The position numbers and the translations under genes are program-made. From positions 841,625 through 905,624 of the forward strand of contig NZ_FNRQ01000002.1 of NCBI RefSeq assembly GCF_900107685.1: a stretch of 64,000 nucleotides of DNA. The letters run 5' to 3'. Every line of letters starts with the position of its first letter. Position 1 is the first letter of the stretch. Below the pieces are notes generated by a model that had not been told where the DNA came from, searched no databases, and saw only the letters and a list, made by a program, of their open reading frames with translations. Positions 54,218 through 63,606 of the stretch are shown here, in pieces. Source of the stretch: Paraburkholderia sartisoli. GTDB taxonomy: Bacteria > Pseudomonadota > Gammaproteobacteria > Burkholderiales > Burkholderiaceae.

Positions 54218-55141
54218 CTACACGTTGGGCGCTTGTCGCCGCCCCGGCGTGCCTTGAAAAAGCGGCTCCGGCAAGCCACGCGCACCAGGCGTCGCGATGA
54301 AAACGCCACCCGCCCGTGTGTCCTTGCCAAGCGCCGCCGCGTCGAGCTCGTCGCGCGCGCTCGTAATGTACAGCGTGCCCAGCTGCGCGCCACCCAGCGC
54401 GACGCAGCTTGGTTGCGCGGTCGGCACCGTGACGCGCGCCGTTTCGACGCCGTCGGCGCCGTAGCGCACGACACGCGCGCCGCCCCACTGCGCGTTCCAC
54501 AGACCGCCGTCGCGATCGACCGTCGAGCCGTCCGGCACTCCGGCCGCATCGGTCAGCGTCACGAACACGCGATCGCCTGAAATGCCGCCGTCGCTGCCGT
54601 ATGCGCAGGTGCGAATCGTGCGGGTCGGCGAATCGCAGTAGTACATCGTCGCGCCGTCCGGGCTGAACGCAATACTGTTCGCAATTGCCGGCGATGGCAA
54701 TGGCAACCGTTCAAGCGTCAGATCATGATTCAGGCGATAAAAGCCACCGACGGTCTTCATCGGCGACGTCTCGTCTTTCGTTCCGAATACAAAACGACCT
54801 TGCCGGTCACACCGGCCGTCGTTGACGCGCGTGTTCAAGCCTTGCTCGACGTCGACGATATGTCGCGTCTCGCCGGTCGCGAGATCGAAAAACGCGAGAT
54901 GCGACGCAAGGCCGAGCAGCAGGTAATGCGGGTCGGCGCACAGCGCGAACGTCGCGAGCCGCTCGGGCATCGGCCAGAACGTGCTGCGCCCGTCAGCCGG
55001 ATCGTAGCGCCACAGACGCGCGCCCTCGATGTCCGTCCAGTAAAAGCGCCCGGTGCGCGCGCACCACGTCGCGGCTTCACCGAGCTTGCACTTCGCATCG
55101 ATGAGGAGCGCCGCCCGCTGTTCGCGCGCCGCCACGCTCAT
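54218..55141 (-). CDS. SMP-30/gluconolactonase-family sugar lactonase
   Basis: A 307-residue six-bladed beta-propeller lactonase. CKLGEAATWCARTGRFYWTDI carries the metal-binding Glu, and NTRVNDGRCDRQGRFVFGT and IANSIAFSPDGATMYYCDS carry the Asn and Asp ligands. It would open the aldonolactone made by the adjacent dehydrogenase. The true start is ATG at 55141, which overlaps the dehydrogenase stop by four bases; the reading frame upstream of it is a shadow. Confidence 0.92.
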   Translation of the reverse strand: MSVAAREQRAALLIDAKCKLGEAATWCARTGRFYWTDIEGARLWRYDPADGRSTFWPMPERLATFALCADPHYLLLGLASHLAFFDLATGETRHIVDVEQGLNTRVNDGRCDRQGRFVFGTKDETSPMKTVGGFYRLNHDLTLERLPLPSPAIANSIAFSPDGATMYYCDSPTRTIRTCAYGSDGGISGDRVFVTLTDAAGVPDGSTVDRDGGLWNAQWGGARVVRYGADGVETARVTVPTAQPSCVALGGAQLGTLYITSARDELDAAALGKDTRAGGVFIATPGARGLPEPLFQGTPGRRQAPNV

Positions 55142-55938
55142 GCCCAGCCTCCGTCCACGATCACGTCCTGCGCGGTGATCATGCGGCTGTCGTCGGCGGC
55201 CAGGAAGAGCGCCATGCGCGCCAGGTCGTCCGGCATCAGTTCGCGGTCGATGCACTGCCCCTGCTTGATCGATTCGCGGCCGGCGTCGTCGAGCCACAGA
55301 CGCTTCTGCTTTTCGGTCATCACCCAGCCCGGCACCAGCGTGTTGACGCGGATGTTGAACGGACCGAGGTCGCGCGCGAGACCGCGCGTGAGCCCCTGCA
55401 CCGCCGCCTTCGACGTCACGTACACCGGATAGCCGCCATTTTTCAGCATCCAGCTGATCGAGCCGAGATTGATGATCGAGCCGCCGCCGGCAGCCTTCAT
55501 GTCGTCGACCACGGCCTGCGCCGCGAAAAACTGGTGACGGATGTTGACCGCGATACCCGCGTCGAAAAACGCGGGCGTGACTTCGGCGATCGTGTGGCGC
55601 TTGTCGTTCGCCGCGTTGTTGACGAGCACGGTGATCGGGCCGAGTGCCGCGCGCACGTCGGCGATCGCCTTCTTCAACGCGTCCAGACTGGTGAGATCGC
55701 ACGGCAGGAAGAGCGGCTTGTGACGCGAGCCGCCGAGTGCGTTGGCGTGGGCTTCGCCGGCGCTCGCGTCGATATCGAAGAACGCCACGCGCGCGCCCTG
55801 CGCCGCGAAGTGTTCGACGAACGATGCGCCGATGCCGGTTGCGCCGCCGGTGATCAACACCGTGCGATCGGTAAGACTCGGATAACGGGCAAACACGCTA
55901 TCCGCCTGACGTTCATTCACATTGACCGGAGACGACAT
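55138..55938 (-). CDS. SDR-family sugar 1-dehydrogenase
   Basis: A 266-residue short-chain dehydrogenase. The cofactor motif is ITGGATGIGASFV (residues 30-42), and NAANDKRH with NLGSISW and the catalytic YVTSK follow. The combination NN(A)xNDxRH and GSISW resembles Caulobacter D-xylose 1-dehydrogenase and rhizobial galactose 1-dehydrogenase. With the AraF-type transporter and the galactonate enzymes nearby, galactose or arabinose is the likely substrate. GAAGGAA precedes the ATG. Confidence 0.88.
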   Translation of the reverse strand: MSSPVNVNERQADSVFARYPSLTDRTVLITGGATGIGASFVEHFAAQGARVAFFDIDASAGEAHANALGGSRHKPLFLPCDLTSLDALKKAIADVRAALGPITVLVNNAANDKRHTIAEVTPAFFDAGIAVNIRHQFFAAQAVVDDMKAAGGGSIINLGSISWMLKNGGYPVYVTSKAAVQGLTRGLARDLGPFNIRVNTLVPGWVMTEKQKRLWLDDAGRESIKQGQCIDRELMPDDLARMALFLAADDSRMITAQDVIVDGGWA

Positions 55939-55963
55939 CGTTCGATTCCTTCAGGAGCAGGGA

Positions 55964-56962
55964 TTAATCACGCGAACCGCGGTTCTTCAACTGGTCGAGC
56001 ATCACGGCGGCAAGCAGGATCGCGCCGCGCACGAGGTACTGGTAGAACGCATCGATGTTGAGCAGGTTCATCACGTTTTCGACCGTGCCCATGATCAGCA
56101 CGCCGATCACCACGCCCGAGATCGTCGCGCGGCCGCCGAGCAGCGACACGCCGCCCAGCACGCACGCCGAGATCACGTTCAGCTCGAACCCTTCGGCGGC
56201 GTTCGGCTGGCCTGACGTGATACGCGACGCCAGGATCACACCGGCCAGCGCCGTCACCGCGCCCTGGATCAGGAAGATCCAGACCCGCGTGCGTTCCACG
56301 TTGATACCGGCGAGACGCGACGCTTCCGGATTGCCGCCGATCGCGAGCGTGTTACGGCCGTAGACGGTCTGGTTCAGCATCACGCCGAACACGATGAAGC
56401 ACAGCAGCGTGACCCAGATCGGCAGCGAAACGCCGAAGAACGACAGGCCGCCCAGCGCGATGAACGTATCCGACGACACGCCCACGGCCTGACCGTGCGA
56501 CACGATGAAGCCGAGGCCGCGGACGATTTCCATCGTCGCGAGCGTCGTGATCAGCGCGTTGATGCGCAGATACGCGATCACCGCGCCGTTCACGAAGCCG
56601 ATCACGCCGCCTGCCAGCACCGCCGCGACGATCGCGATGAACGTGTTGCCCGTGGCGTTCAGCACCATCGCGCAGAGCACGCCGGCGAACGCGACGGTCG
56701 AGCCGACCGAAAGGTCGAAGTCGCGCGACGCGAGGCAGAACATCATCGTGCACGAGACCATGCCGATCTGCGAGATCGACAGCGCGAGACCGAGCATGTT
56801 TTCGATCGAGAAGAAGTGATCGACGGTCAGCGACATCGTCAGGAACATCAGGACGAAGATCACGATCAGGCTGTATTCGGTGACGTGCTGCCACCACTTC
56901 TGCCTGTCGCTCGCTTGCGGAATCAACGCATCAGCGGCGTTGAGGTTTTCTCTGGCTTGCAT
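55964..56962 (-). CDS. araH: Sugar ABC transporter permease (AraH-like)
   Basis: A 332-residue permease of the ribose/arabinose family with eight to ten membrane helices, for example YSLIVIFVLMFLTMSLTV. The family motif AGGVIGFVNGAVIAYLRINALITTLATM (split here around residues 150-175) and IGGNPEASRLAGI are clear. GGAGGAG precedes the ATG. It partners AraG and AraF. Confidence 0.9.
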   Translation of the reverse strand: MQARENLNAADALIPQASDRQKWWQHVTEYSLIVIFVLMFLTMSLTVDHFFSIENMLGLALSISQIGMVSCTMMFCLASRDFDLSVGSTVAFAGVLCAMVLNATGNTFIAIVAAVLAGGVIGFVNGAVIAYLRINALITTLATMEIVRGLGFIVSHGQAVGVSSDTFIALGGLSFFGVSLPIWVTLLCFIVFGVMLNQTVYGRNTLAIGGNPEASRLAGINVERTRVWIFLIQGAVTALAGVILASRITSGQPNAAEGFELNVISACVLGGVSLLGGRATISGVVIGVLIMGTVENVMNLLNIDAFYQYLVRGAILLAAVMLDQLKNRGSRD

Positions 56963-57028
56963 TTGATAACTCCTCCCGTTCCCAACGGGTTGTCGGACAG
57001 GTATTTAAATCGTCTCGTCCGGTGAAAT

Positions 57029-58549
57029 TCACGCCGCCTGCGCGGCGGGTTCTGTCGAGCTTTGCGGCAGCGCAAGGCCCAGTACGGTCTGTTCGGTGGC
57101 TTCGCCGCGCTTCAGTTCGCCGGAGATCCGGCCCTGCCGCATGACGACGATGCGGTCGGACACGCCCAGCACCTCCGGCAGTTCCGACGAAATCATCACG
57201 ATCGCGCAGCCGCGCTCGGCGAGCTGATAGATCACGTTATAGATCTCGTGCTTCGCGCCGACGTCGATACCGCGCGTCGGTTCGTCGAGAATCACCACCT
57301 TCAGGTCCGGCTCGGCCAGCCAGCGCGACAGGATGGTCTTTTGCTGGTTGCCGCCGGAAAGAAAACGGATCTTCTGGCGGCGGCTCGGCGTCTTGATCTT
57401 CAGCAGCTGGATAAAACGGTCGGCGGTCTGCGCCTCTTTCTTGCGGTCGAGGAAGAGGCCCCCACGCAGATAGTGGCGGCGGCAACTGATGTTGATGTTT
57501 TCCGACACGCTCGCCATCGCGACGATGCCTTCTTCCTTGCGGTCCTCCGGGCACAGCACGATGCCGTGTTTAATCGCTTCGCCCGCGCTGCGCACCTTGA
57601 TCGTCTTGCCGTCGAGCGCGATCTCGCCCGCTTTCTTGTGGTCCGCGCCGTAGACGAGGTGCATCAGTTCGCTGCGGCCCGCGCCCACCAGCCCGAAGAA
57701 GCCGACGATCTCGCCGCGGCGCACCTCGAACGTGGCCGGCTCTTTCAGTGCGTGGCCCTCGATCGCCTTCGCCGCGAAGCGCACTTCGCCGAGCGGACGC
57801 GGCCTGTAATTCCAGATGTCGCTGATTTCGCGCCCCACCATCTCGCTCACGATCGTGTCGCGGCTCACGCCTTCGAGCGTCGGATGCGAGGCGACCTTGC
57901 GGCCGTCGCGGAAAATCGTGCAGGCGTCGCACAGCTGATAGATCTCGTCCATGCGGTGCGAGATGTAGATCAGCGCGCGGTTGTCGGCGCGCAGATCGCG
58001 CACGAGCTTGAACAGCACTTCGGTTTCGCGGTGCGACAGCGAGCTCGTCGGCTCGTCCAGTGCGATGACGCGCGCGTTGCGCATGAGCGCCTTGCAGATT
58101 TCGACCATCTGCCGCTGCGCGATCGACAGCTTGCCCAGCTTCGCGTTCGGATCGAGGTCGACGCCCATCGCGGCGAGACGCTCGCGCACGAAGCGCTTCG
58201 CCTCGCGCTTGTTGACCCAGCCGAGTGCATTCGGCAACTGGCCGAGCAGCAGATTTTCCGCGACGGTCAGATCCGGCACGTATTGCAGTTCCTGGTGGAT
58301 CACCGCGATACCCGCGCCGATCGAAGCGGCCGCGCTCGCAAAGCGCACGTCGTTGCCATCGATCAGGATCTGGCCGGAATCCGGTTGATACTCACCGCCG
58401 AGAATCTTGAGCAGGGTCGATTTCCCCGCGCCGTTCTCGCCCATCAGGCCGTGTACCTGGCCCGCGTTCACGTCGAAGGACACACCGTCGAGCGCGCGCA
58501 CGCCTGGAAACACCTTGCCGATATTGTCAAAACGCAGCGTCGCTGACAC
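57029..58549 (-). CDS. araG: Sugar ABC transporter ATPase (AraG-like)
   Basis: A 506-residue ATPase with two ABC domains in one chain. The first has Walker [10 protein letters not shown], signature [15 protein letters not shown] and Walker [16 protein letters not shown]. The second has a degenerate Walker A ([16 protein letters not shown]), signature [15 protein letters not shown] and [14 protein letters not shown], the usual pattern for this family. I chose GTG at 58549 with AGGGGA six bases upstream; the frame reaches to 58588. Confidence 0.92.
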   Translation of the reverse strand: MSATLRFDNIGKVFPGVRALDGVSFDVNAGQVHGLMGENGAGKSTLLKILGGEYQPDSGQILIDGNDVRFASAAASIGAGIAVIHQELQYVPDLTVAENLLLGQLPNALGWVNKREAKRFVRERLAAMGVDLDPNAKLGKLSIAQRQMVEICKALMRNARVIALDEPTSSLSHRETEVLFKLVRDLRADNRALIYISHRMDEIYQLCDACTIFRDGRKVASHPTLEGVSRDTIVSEMVGREISDIWNYRPRPLGEVRFAAKAIEGHALKEPATFEVRRGEIVGFFGLVGAGRSELMHLVYGADHKKAGEIALDGKTIKVRSAGEAIKHGIVLCPEDRKEEGIVAMASVSENINISCRRHYLRGGLFLDRKKEAQTADRFIQLLKIKTPSRRQKIRFLSGGNQQKTILSRWLAEPDLKVVILDEPTRGIDVGAKHEIYNVIYQLAERGCAIVMISSELPEVLGVSDRIVVMRQGRISGELKRGEATEQTVLGLALPQSSTEPAAQAA

Positions 58550-58663
58550 TTCGCTTCCCCTCACATTACGGACATCCTGCGCGCGCACGTGATCTCACGT
58601 CACGTTCACGCAAAAAGCCCTGTCGTCCCGGATTCTTAAGGCGCCCTGCGACACATCGTGCCA

Positions 58664-58687
58664 GCCGGGCGCCGTCTGTTGCCCGGC
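58664..58687 (-). repeat. Hairpin between araF and araG
   Basis: GCCGGGC and GCCCGGC form a perfect 7-bp stem in the 212-base gap between the two genes. Such hairpins often protect the binding-protein mRNA; there is no T-tract. Confidence 0.45.
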
Positions 58688-58761
58688 GCGGCAGCCGGAT
58701 GCTTCACGCATTCAGCTGTCGCGCCGTTCTCCTGCCTGGTACGGCTGTTACGACCTGCCGC

Positions 58762-59760
58762 TTACTTCGATGCGAGACCCATCTTTTCGCGCACTTCACC
58801 GACGTTGTCACGCGTGGCCAGCATGCCGGTCGTCAGCGTGAGCTTCGGCGGTTCCTTGCCGTCCTTGATCCAGTCGTACATCAGCGTCGAGGTTTCTTCG
58901 CCGTGGCGCTTCGGGCTGATGATCACCGTGCCGAAGAAGCCCGTCGGGTTCGGCTTCTTGAATTCGTTCAGTGCCGAATCCGAGCCGCCGATACCGATAC
59001 CGATCATGTTGTCCGCCTTGAAGCCGCGGCCTTCTGCTGCGCGCACCGCGCCGAGCACGCCTTCGTCGTTCAGCGCGTAGGCAATCCAGTGCTTGAACTG
59101 CGGGTTCTTGGTGAGCGCGATGTTCGCTGCGTTGAAAGCGTTTTCCGTATCGGTCTTCGCTTGCGGCGCCGCGACGATGTTGGCCTTCGGGAAGCCTGCG
59201 GCGACCAGTGCGTCGGTGGCGCCCGACGTGCGGTCATGCGCGGTCGGCAGCTGTTCGTAAGTCACGTCGATCGCGCCGACGTCCTTCATGTCCCAGCCGC
59301 GCTTCTTGATTTCAGCCGCCAGACCGTCGCCGACCTGCTTGCCGATGTTGTAGGCCGAAATGCCCATGTGCGGCACCGATTCGATCGGCTTGCCCGCGCC
59401 GTCGACGAGGCGGTCATCGACCGTCATCATCTTCAGGCCGTCGGCCTTCGCCTTCGCGACGATGCCCGGTCCGAGCTTCACGTCCGGCGTGCAGATGATG
59501 AAGCCCTGTGCCTTCTGTGCGGCGAGGTTATCGATTGCGCTCATCACCTTTTCGCCCGACGGCGCGCCGATCTTCACGAGCGTGAAGCCCTTTTCTTTGG
59601 CAGCGATTTCCGCGAACTTCCACTCGTCCTGGAACCACGGCTCTTCCGGCTGCTTCACCAGAAAACCGATCTTCACCGGATCGGCTGCCTGAGCGGCCGT
59701 TGCGTTGAAGAACACGCCCGCCGCTGCAGCTGCCAGCGTGAGGAAAATTCTACGTTTCAT
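58762..59760 (-). CDS. araF: Periplasmic L-arabinose/D-galactose-type binding protein
   Basis: A 332-residue binding protein with a signal peptide cut after residue 25 (AQA). The mature N terminus IGFLVKQPEEPWFQDEWKFA is nearly the same as E. coli AraF. GFIICTPDVKLGPGIVAKAK, HWIAYALNDEGVLGAVRA and MIGIGIGGSDS follow. AraF proteins bind L-arabinose and also D-galactose and D-fucose. AGGAGA precedes the ATG. The galactonate-pathway neighbours favour galactose as at least one ligand. Confidence 0.92.
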   Translation of the reverse strand: MKRRIFLTLAAAAAGVFFNATAAQAADPVKIGFLVKQPEEPWFQDEWKFAEIAAKEKGFTLVKIGAPSGEKVMSAIDNLAAQKAQGFIICTPDVKLGPGIVAKAKADGLKMMTVDDRLVDGAGKPIESVPHMGISAYNIGKQVGDGLAAEIKKRGWDMKDVGAIDVTYEQLPTAHDRTSGATDALVAAGFPKANIVAAPQAKTDTENAFNAANIALTKNPQFKHWIAYALNDEGVLGAVRAAEGRGFKADNMIGIGIGGSDSALNEFKKPNPTGFFGTVIISPKRHGEETSTLMYDWIKDGKEPPKLTLTTGMLATRDNVGEVREKMGLASK

Positions 59761-59884
59761 AATGCTGTCTCCTGACTATTGGTAACGAGAAGGTGGTCGG
59801 CCGCGTCTTCTTTTATCGGTTCTCGCGACACACGCGGCCAGTGCGTCGCCCGACTGAAAACCCTGTTCCTGCCCTGTCTCCTGA

Positions 59885-60673
59885 CTAGTCGTGGTAGAGC
59901 GCCGAGCGCCCGCCATCGACCGTGATACAGCTCGCGTTGATGAACGGCGCCTCGTCCGATGCGAGAAAAACCGCGGTCATCGCCACTTCTTCCGGGCGGC
60001 CGATACGCTTCATCGGCTGCAGATCCAGCGTCGCCTGCCGCGCGGCGGCGGGGTCCGGCTGACCGTCCCACCAGTCGCGCGTCAACTGCGTCTCGACATA
60101 GCCCGGCGCGATCGCGTTGACGCGCACGTTGCGCGGCGCGTATTCGATGCCGAGCGCGCGCGTGAGACCCAGCACGCCGTGCTTCGCGACCGGATACGGA
60201 AAACATCCCGGGATGATCTTGAAGGCATGCGTCGACGCGATGTTCACGATGCTGCCCGCGCCGCGTTCGACCATGCCCGGCAATACCGCGCGACAGCCGT
60301 TCCACACGCCATCGAGGTCGACCGCGAAACAGCGGCGCCAGTCATCATCAGTCATCGTCAGCGGGTCGCAGAATACGTTGATACCCGCATTGTTGATGAG
60401 CACGTTCAGCGGCCCGAACGCCTTTTCCGCTTCGCTTGCCGCGTGCTGCACCGAAGTCGATTGCGTCACGTCCGTCTGCACCGCGAGCACTTTCGCACCG
60501 GCCTGCAAACCGCATCGCGCTTCGATCTCGCGCGCGGTGTGCCGCGCCGTCTCCAGATCGAGTTCGGCGAGCACGACCGCCGCGCCTTCGCGCGCGAAGG
60601 CGTGCGCGATCGCCGCACCGATGCCGCGGCCGGCGCCGGTGATCAACGCGACCTTGTCGGCGAGGCGATTCAT
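59885..60673 (-). CDS. SDR-family oxidoreductase
   Basis: A 262-residue classical short-chain dehydrogenase. The cofactor motif is ITGAGRGIGAAIAHA (residues 10-24), then NNAGINVF, IVNIASTHAF and the catalytic YPVAKHG. It ends FLASDEAPFINASCITVDGG. The start at 60673 overlaps the dgoA stop by four bases; the long frame upstream is a shadow. Its substrate is unknown; sitting between dgoA and araF, a sugar or sugar acid is likely. Confidence 0.88.
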   Translation of the reverse strand: MNRLADKVALITGAGRGIGAAIAHAFAREGAAVVLAELDLETARHTAREIEARCGLQAGAKVLAVQTDVTQSTSVQHAASEAEKAFGPLNVLINNAGINVFCDPLTMTDDDWRRCFAVDLDGVWNGCRAVLPGMVERGAGSIVNIASTHAFKIIPGCFPYPVAKHGVLGLTRALGIEYAPRNVRVNAIAPGYVETQLTRDWWDGQPDPAAARQATLDLQPMKRIGRPEEVAMTAVFLASDEAPFINASCITVDGGRSALYHD

Positions 60674-61350
60674 TTCTGTACACCTGCCTTCGCGATGCGC
60701 AGGCCGTTGATGTACGCCATCGCGTGCGAAGCCGTCACGGCCGCGCTCTGGCCCGGCTTGTAGAGCGCGGAACCGAGGCCAAAACCGTTTGCGCCCGCGC
60801 TCAGGAACGGGCCCATGTTGTCCGGCGTGATACCGCCGACCGGCACGAGCGGCACTTCCGCCGCGATCACCGCGCGCCACGCCTTCACGACGTGCGCGCC
60901 GAGTTGTTCTGCCGGGAACATCTTGAGGACGTCCGCGCCGTTCTTCAGCGCGAGGAACGCCTCGTTCGGCGTGGCCACGCCTGGCGCGCACGCGAGCCCC
61001 AATGCCTTCGCGGCGGTCACGACTTCGGCGTCGCTGTGCGGCATCACGATCAGTTCGCCGCCCGCGGCTTTCACGTCGTTGACGAAGCCCGGATGCAGCA
61101 CCGTGCCCGCGCCGACGATCGCATCGGCCGGCAGCGCCTGCCGGATTGCGGCGATGCTGTCGAACGGCCGTGGCGAATTGAGCGGCACTTCGACGATGCG
61201 AAACCCGGCCTCGTACAGCGCGCGACCGTGATCGGCGGCATCGGCGGGCGTGACGCCGCGCATGATCGCGATCAACGGGCACGCCTCGAACGCCGCGATC
61301 AGCCCGGCGTGCGGCATGTAGGGCGCGGGCAGATTGATGTGAGGTTGCAT
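60670..61350 (-). CDS. dgoA: 2-dehydro-3-deoxy-6-phosphogalactonate aldolase
   Basis: A 226-residue KDPG/KDPGal aldolase that yields pyruvate and glyceraldehyde 3-phosphate. Catalytic Glu is in RIVEVPLNSP and the Schiff-base Lys in DVLKMFPAEQLG. LVPVGGITPDNMG binds phosphate. The sequence differs from eda at 21433 and resembles DgoA; being next to dgoK supports the galactonate assignment. AAGGAA precedes the ATG. Confidence 0.94.
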   Translation of the reverse strand: MQPHINLPAPYMPHAGLIAAFEACPLIAIMRGVTPADAADHGRALYEAGFRIVEVPLNSPRPFDSIAAIRQALPADAIVGAGTVLHPGFVNDVKAAGGELIVMPHSDAEVVTAAKALGLACAPGVATPNEAFLALKNGADVLKMFPAEQLGAHVVKAWRAVIAAEVPLVPVGGITPDNMGPFLSAGANGFGLGSALYKPGQSAAVTASHAMAYINGLRIAKAGVQK

Positions 61351-61380
61351 GTCGATTCCTTGTGCGTTCGTTGGCGTCGG

Positions 61381-62463
61381 TCAGCGGGCCGCGCGGGAAG
61401 TCGCGCTGGCCTGCGTTTCTGCAGCCGCGACGAAGCCGGCCTGCGTCGCGATGCGCCACAGTCCATGTTCCGTTGCGTGCTGCACGAGGGCGGCCTGGGT
61501 ACAGCCGAACTGGGCGAGTGCGAGACGGTAGCGTTCGCACAGCGCTTCGTTGCCGATCAGCAGCAGCGACTTGCCGGCGAGCGAGCTCTGTTGCCGCACG
61601 AGCACCGCTTCGAGGCCCGCGAGTTCGTGGCCGATCAGGAGGCCCGACAGATAGTCAGGCTGTTCGTTCGATGCGAGCTGTCCGGTCAGGCCGAGCGTGC
61701 GCGTGCTGAAGATCGTCGCGAGTACGCCGGCCGCGCCGCTGTTGCGCGCGACGCTGACGCCGCGCAAAAACGCTTGCGTGTCGGGCGATGTGGGCGCGGT
61801 CATCGTGCGGCCGAGGATCGTGTGATCGCGCAGCGCGCCGAACACTTCGCCCGTCATGAACGTATGAAAGCGTTCGATGCGCCCGTTGCGCACCACCGTC
61901 CATTTCGCGTGCGTGCCGGGCAGGCCGATCAGTTCGCCCGCGTCGTCCGGGGTGTCCGCGACAGACGCTTTTCCGGCGAGCGCGCCGAAAATCTGCGTTT
62001 CCTCGCCGCGCATCACGTTCGGCAGGTCGCCGCGTTGCAGGACGCCCGGGACGATGTGAATCGTGAGACCGCGCGCGGTCTTGACGCGCACGATGCCGGC
62101 GACGAGCGAAGCGGCGTCGGCGGGTGCGTCGACGTACGGCGCCTCGGTCCAGCCCTGCGCGCTGCCGACCATGCCGGCCGCCACCACCGGAAGGTCCGGG
62201 TGCGCGTCGAGCCATGCGCCGCAGGCCGCGTCGAAGGCCGCATCGAAGCCGCCTTCCGCTGCCGGGCGCGGCAGGTTCATGATGCCGGCCGACGAAGCGT
62301 GCGCGTCCAGCACGTTGCCCGCCGCGTCGAAGAGATACGCGCGCAGCGACGTCGTGCCCCAGTCGAGTGCGATCAATGCGGCGTCGTTCATTGCGATGGT
62401 GTCGGTTGCATGTGCGGCCCGAGCTTGAGATGCGGGTGCGCTCGAGGTGCTCGACTGGCTCAT
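61381..62463 (-). CDS. dgoK: 2-dehydro-3-deoxygalactonokinase
   Basis: A 360-residue kinase that phosphorylates 2-keto-3-deoxygalactonate. The N-terminal phosphate motif is LIALDWGTTSLRAYLFD. Family segments AAGMVGSAQGWTEAPYVDAPAD and GLPGTHAKWTVVRNGRI are clear. I chose the ATG at 62463, which overlaps the iclR stop by four bases; an internal Met at 62391 (MNDAALIALDWG) is the alternative. Confidence 0.94.
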   Translation of the reverse strand: MSQSSTSSAPASQARAAHATDTIAMNDAALIALDWGTTSLRAYLFDAAGNVLDAHASSAGIMNLPRPAAEGGFDAAFDAACGAWLDAHPDLPVVAAGMVGSAQGWTEAPYVDAPADAASLVAGIVRVKTARGLTIHIVPGVLQRGDLPNVMRGEETQIFGALAGKASVADTPDDAGELIGLPGTHAKWTVVRNGRIERFHTFMTGEVFGALRDHTILGRTMTAPTSPDTQAFLRGVSVARNSGAAGVLATIFSTRTLGLTGQLASNEQPDYLSGLLIGHELAGLEAVLVRQQSSLAGKSLLLIGNEALCERYRLALAQFGCTQAALVQHATEHGLWRIATQAGFVAAAETQASATSRAAR

Positions 62464-63419
62464 CGTTTGATCCTGCGCGTGGTCGGTTGCGGCACGCGCC
62501 AGCCCAGTTCTTCCGAGATCGCGCGCGCTTCGCGCTGCACGACCGGGATCAGTTCATCCATGCGCTCAAGCGACATATAGGGAATCGTGCTCGCCACCGA
62601 AAGCGCCGCGACGACTGCGCCCGACGCATCGCGCACGGGCGCTGCGACACAGCGGATCGAGGCTTCGTTTTCTTCGAGGTCGAACGTGTAGCCGCCCGTC
62701 GAATAGTTGGTCATGCGCTGCATGAAGGTCAGCGAGTCGGGGCGGTTGTCCGGCTTGAAGCTGACGCCGGCGAGCGCGCGACGCGACGCTTCGAAGAGCG
62801 AGCGCCAGGCGTCTGGCGGCAGGTCGAGCATCATGGCCTTGCCGATACCCGTCGACGCGAGCGGCATGCGGTGACCGACGCGCGAGCGCATTTCGAGGCC
62901 ACGGGTACCGGGGATCTTGTCGATGTAGAGGACGTCGTCGCCGTCGCGCACGCCGAGGTGGATCGTATCGAGCGTCTGTTCGGCGAGCGCTTCGAGATGC
63001 GGACGTGCGACGGCCGTCAGCGGCATCTGTTCGAGCGCGATGGTGCCGAGTTCGATCAGCTTCGGGCCGAGCAGATAGCCGCCCTGGACCTGACGCAGAT
63101 AGCGCGCCTGGACGAGGCTGCTGACGAGGCGATGCGTGGTGCTGCGGGTCGTGCCGAGCGCCGCGCCGAAGGTGCGCAGATCGCGCACGCCGGCGGCGGC
63201 GGCTTCGAGGATCGCAAGACCGCGCAGGAGCGTCTGCGTGCCGGCTTGCTGGGGCGTGACGTCGAGGAGCGTACTGGGGACGGCTATCGAGTCCGCCTGC
63301 GCCGCGGCCGGCAGGGTGGCTGCGCCATTGGAGCGGGACGCGGCCTGAGCCGTCGAGGGGGTTTGTGATCTGGGCGCGTCGGCTTCGCGCGTCGCTTCTC
63401 GCCTGTCAGTCACGGACAT
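62460..63419 (-). CDS. IclR-family transcriptional regulator of the sugar cluster
   Basis: A 319-residue IclR regulator. The first 60 residues are low-complexity. The winged helix spans about residues 60-115 (LLRGLAILEAAAAGVRDLRT, TTRSTTHRLVSSLVQARYL), and the effector domain follows, with GHRMPLASTGIGKAMML and the C-terminal VAALSVASTIPYMS. It is the first gene of the co-directional cluster and is coupled to dgoK, so it probably controls the cluster. The ligand is not known. Confidence 0.9.
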   Translation of the reverse strand: MSVTDRREATREADAPRSQTPSTAQAASRSNGAATLPAAAQADSIAVPSTLLDVTPQQAGTQTLLRGLAILEAAAAGVRDLRTFGAALGTTRSTTHRLVSSLVQARYLRQVQGGYLLGPKLIELGTIALEQMPLTAVARPHLEALAEQTLDTIHLGVRDGDDVLYIDKIPGTRGLEMRSRVGHRMPLASTGIGKAMMLDLPPDAWRSLFEASRRALAGVSFKPDNRPDSLTFMQRMTNYSTGGYTFDLEENEASIRCVAAPVRDASGAVVAALSVASTIPYMSLERMDELIPVVQREARAISEELGWRVPQPTTRRIKR

Positions 63420-63519
63420 AAGGGACTCGTCTCCGATGTTGTCTTTGCGCTTGCGGTTTTTTTGCTGCGATGCAGCAGGGCCGGCGCTTTTTTGCCGCTC
63501 TCGCGGCTCGTTGATCTGG

Positions 63520-63571
63520 ATTGTAGGGGGGTTTTTCTTTTATCTCCAATATGTGAGTGTTGTGGTCATAT
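63520..63571 (-). promoter_or_regulatory. Promoter and possible IclR operator of the sugar cluster
   Basis: On the minus strand TTGGAG (63544-63549), 18 bases and TACAAT (63520-63525) form a plausible promoter about 100 bases before iclR. Just upstream ATATG-N13-CATAT (63549-63571) is an inverted repeat that abuts the -35 box, a fitting place for autoregulation. Confidence 0.5.
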
Positions 63572-63606
63572 AGTGGGATCGCTTCTTGCGGCGCGGGTTT
63601 GCTTTT

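Noticed and set aside
55142..55702. Upstream extension of the lactonase reading frame
   Set aside because: It overlaps the SDR gene in another frame and shows no lactonase sequence. The ATGA junction at 55138-55141 marks the real start.
60674..61540. Upstream extension of the second SDR reading frame
   Set aside because: It overlaps dgoA in another frame; the cofactor motif starts just after the Met at 60673.
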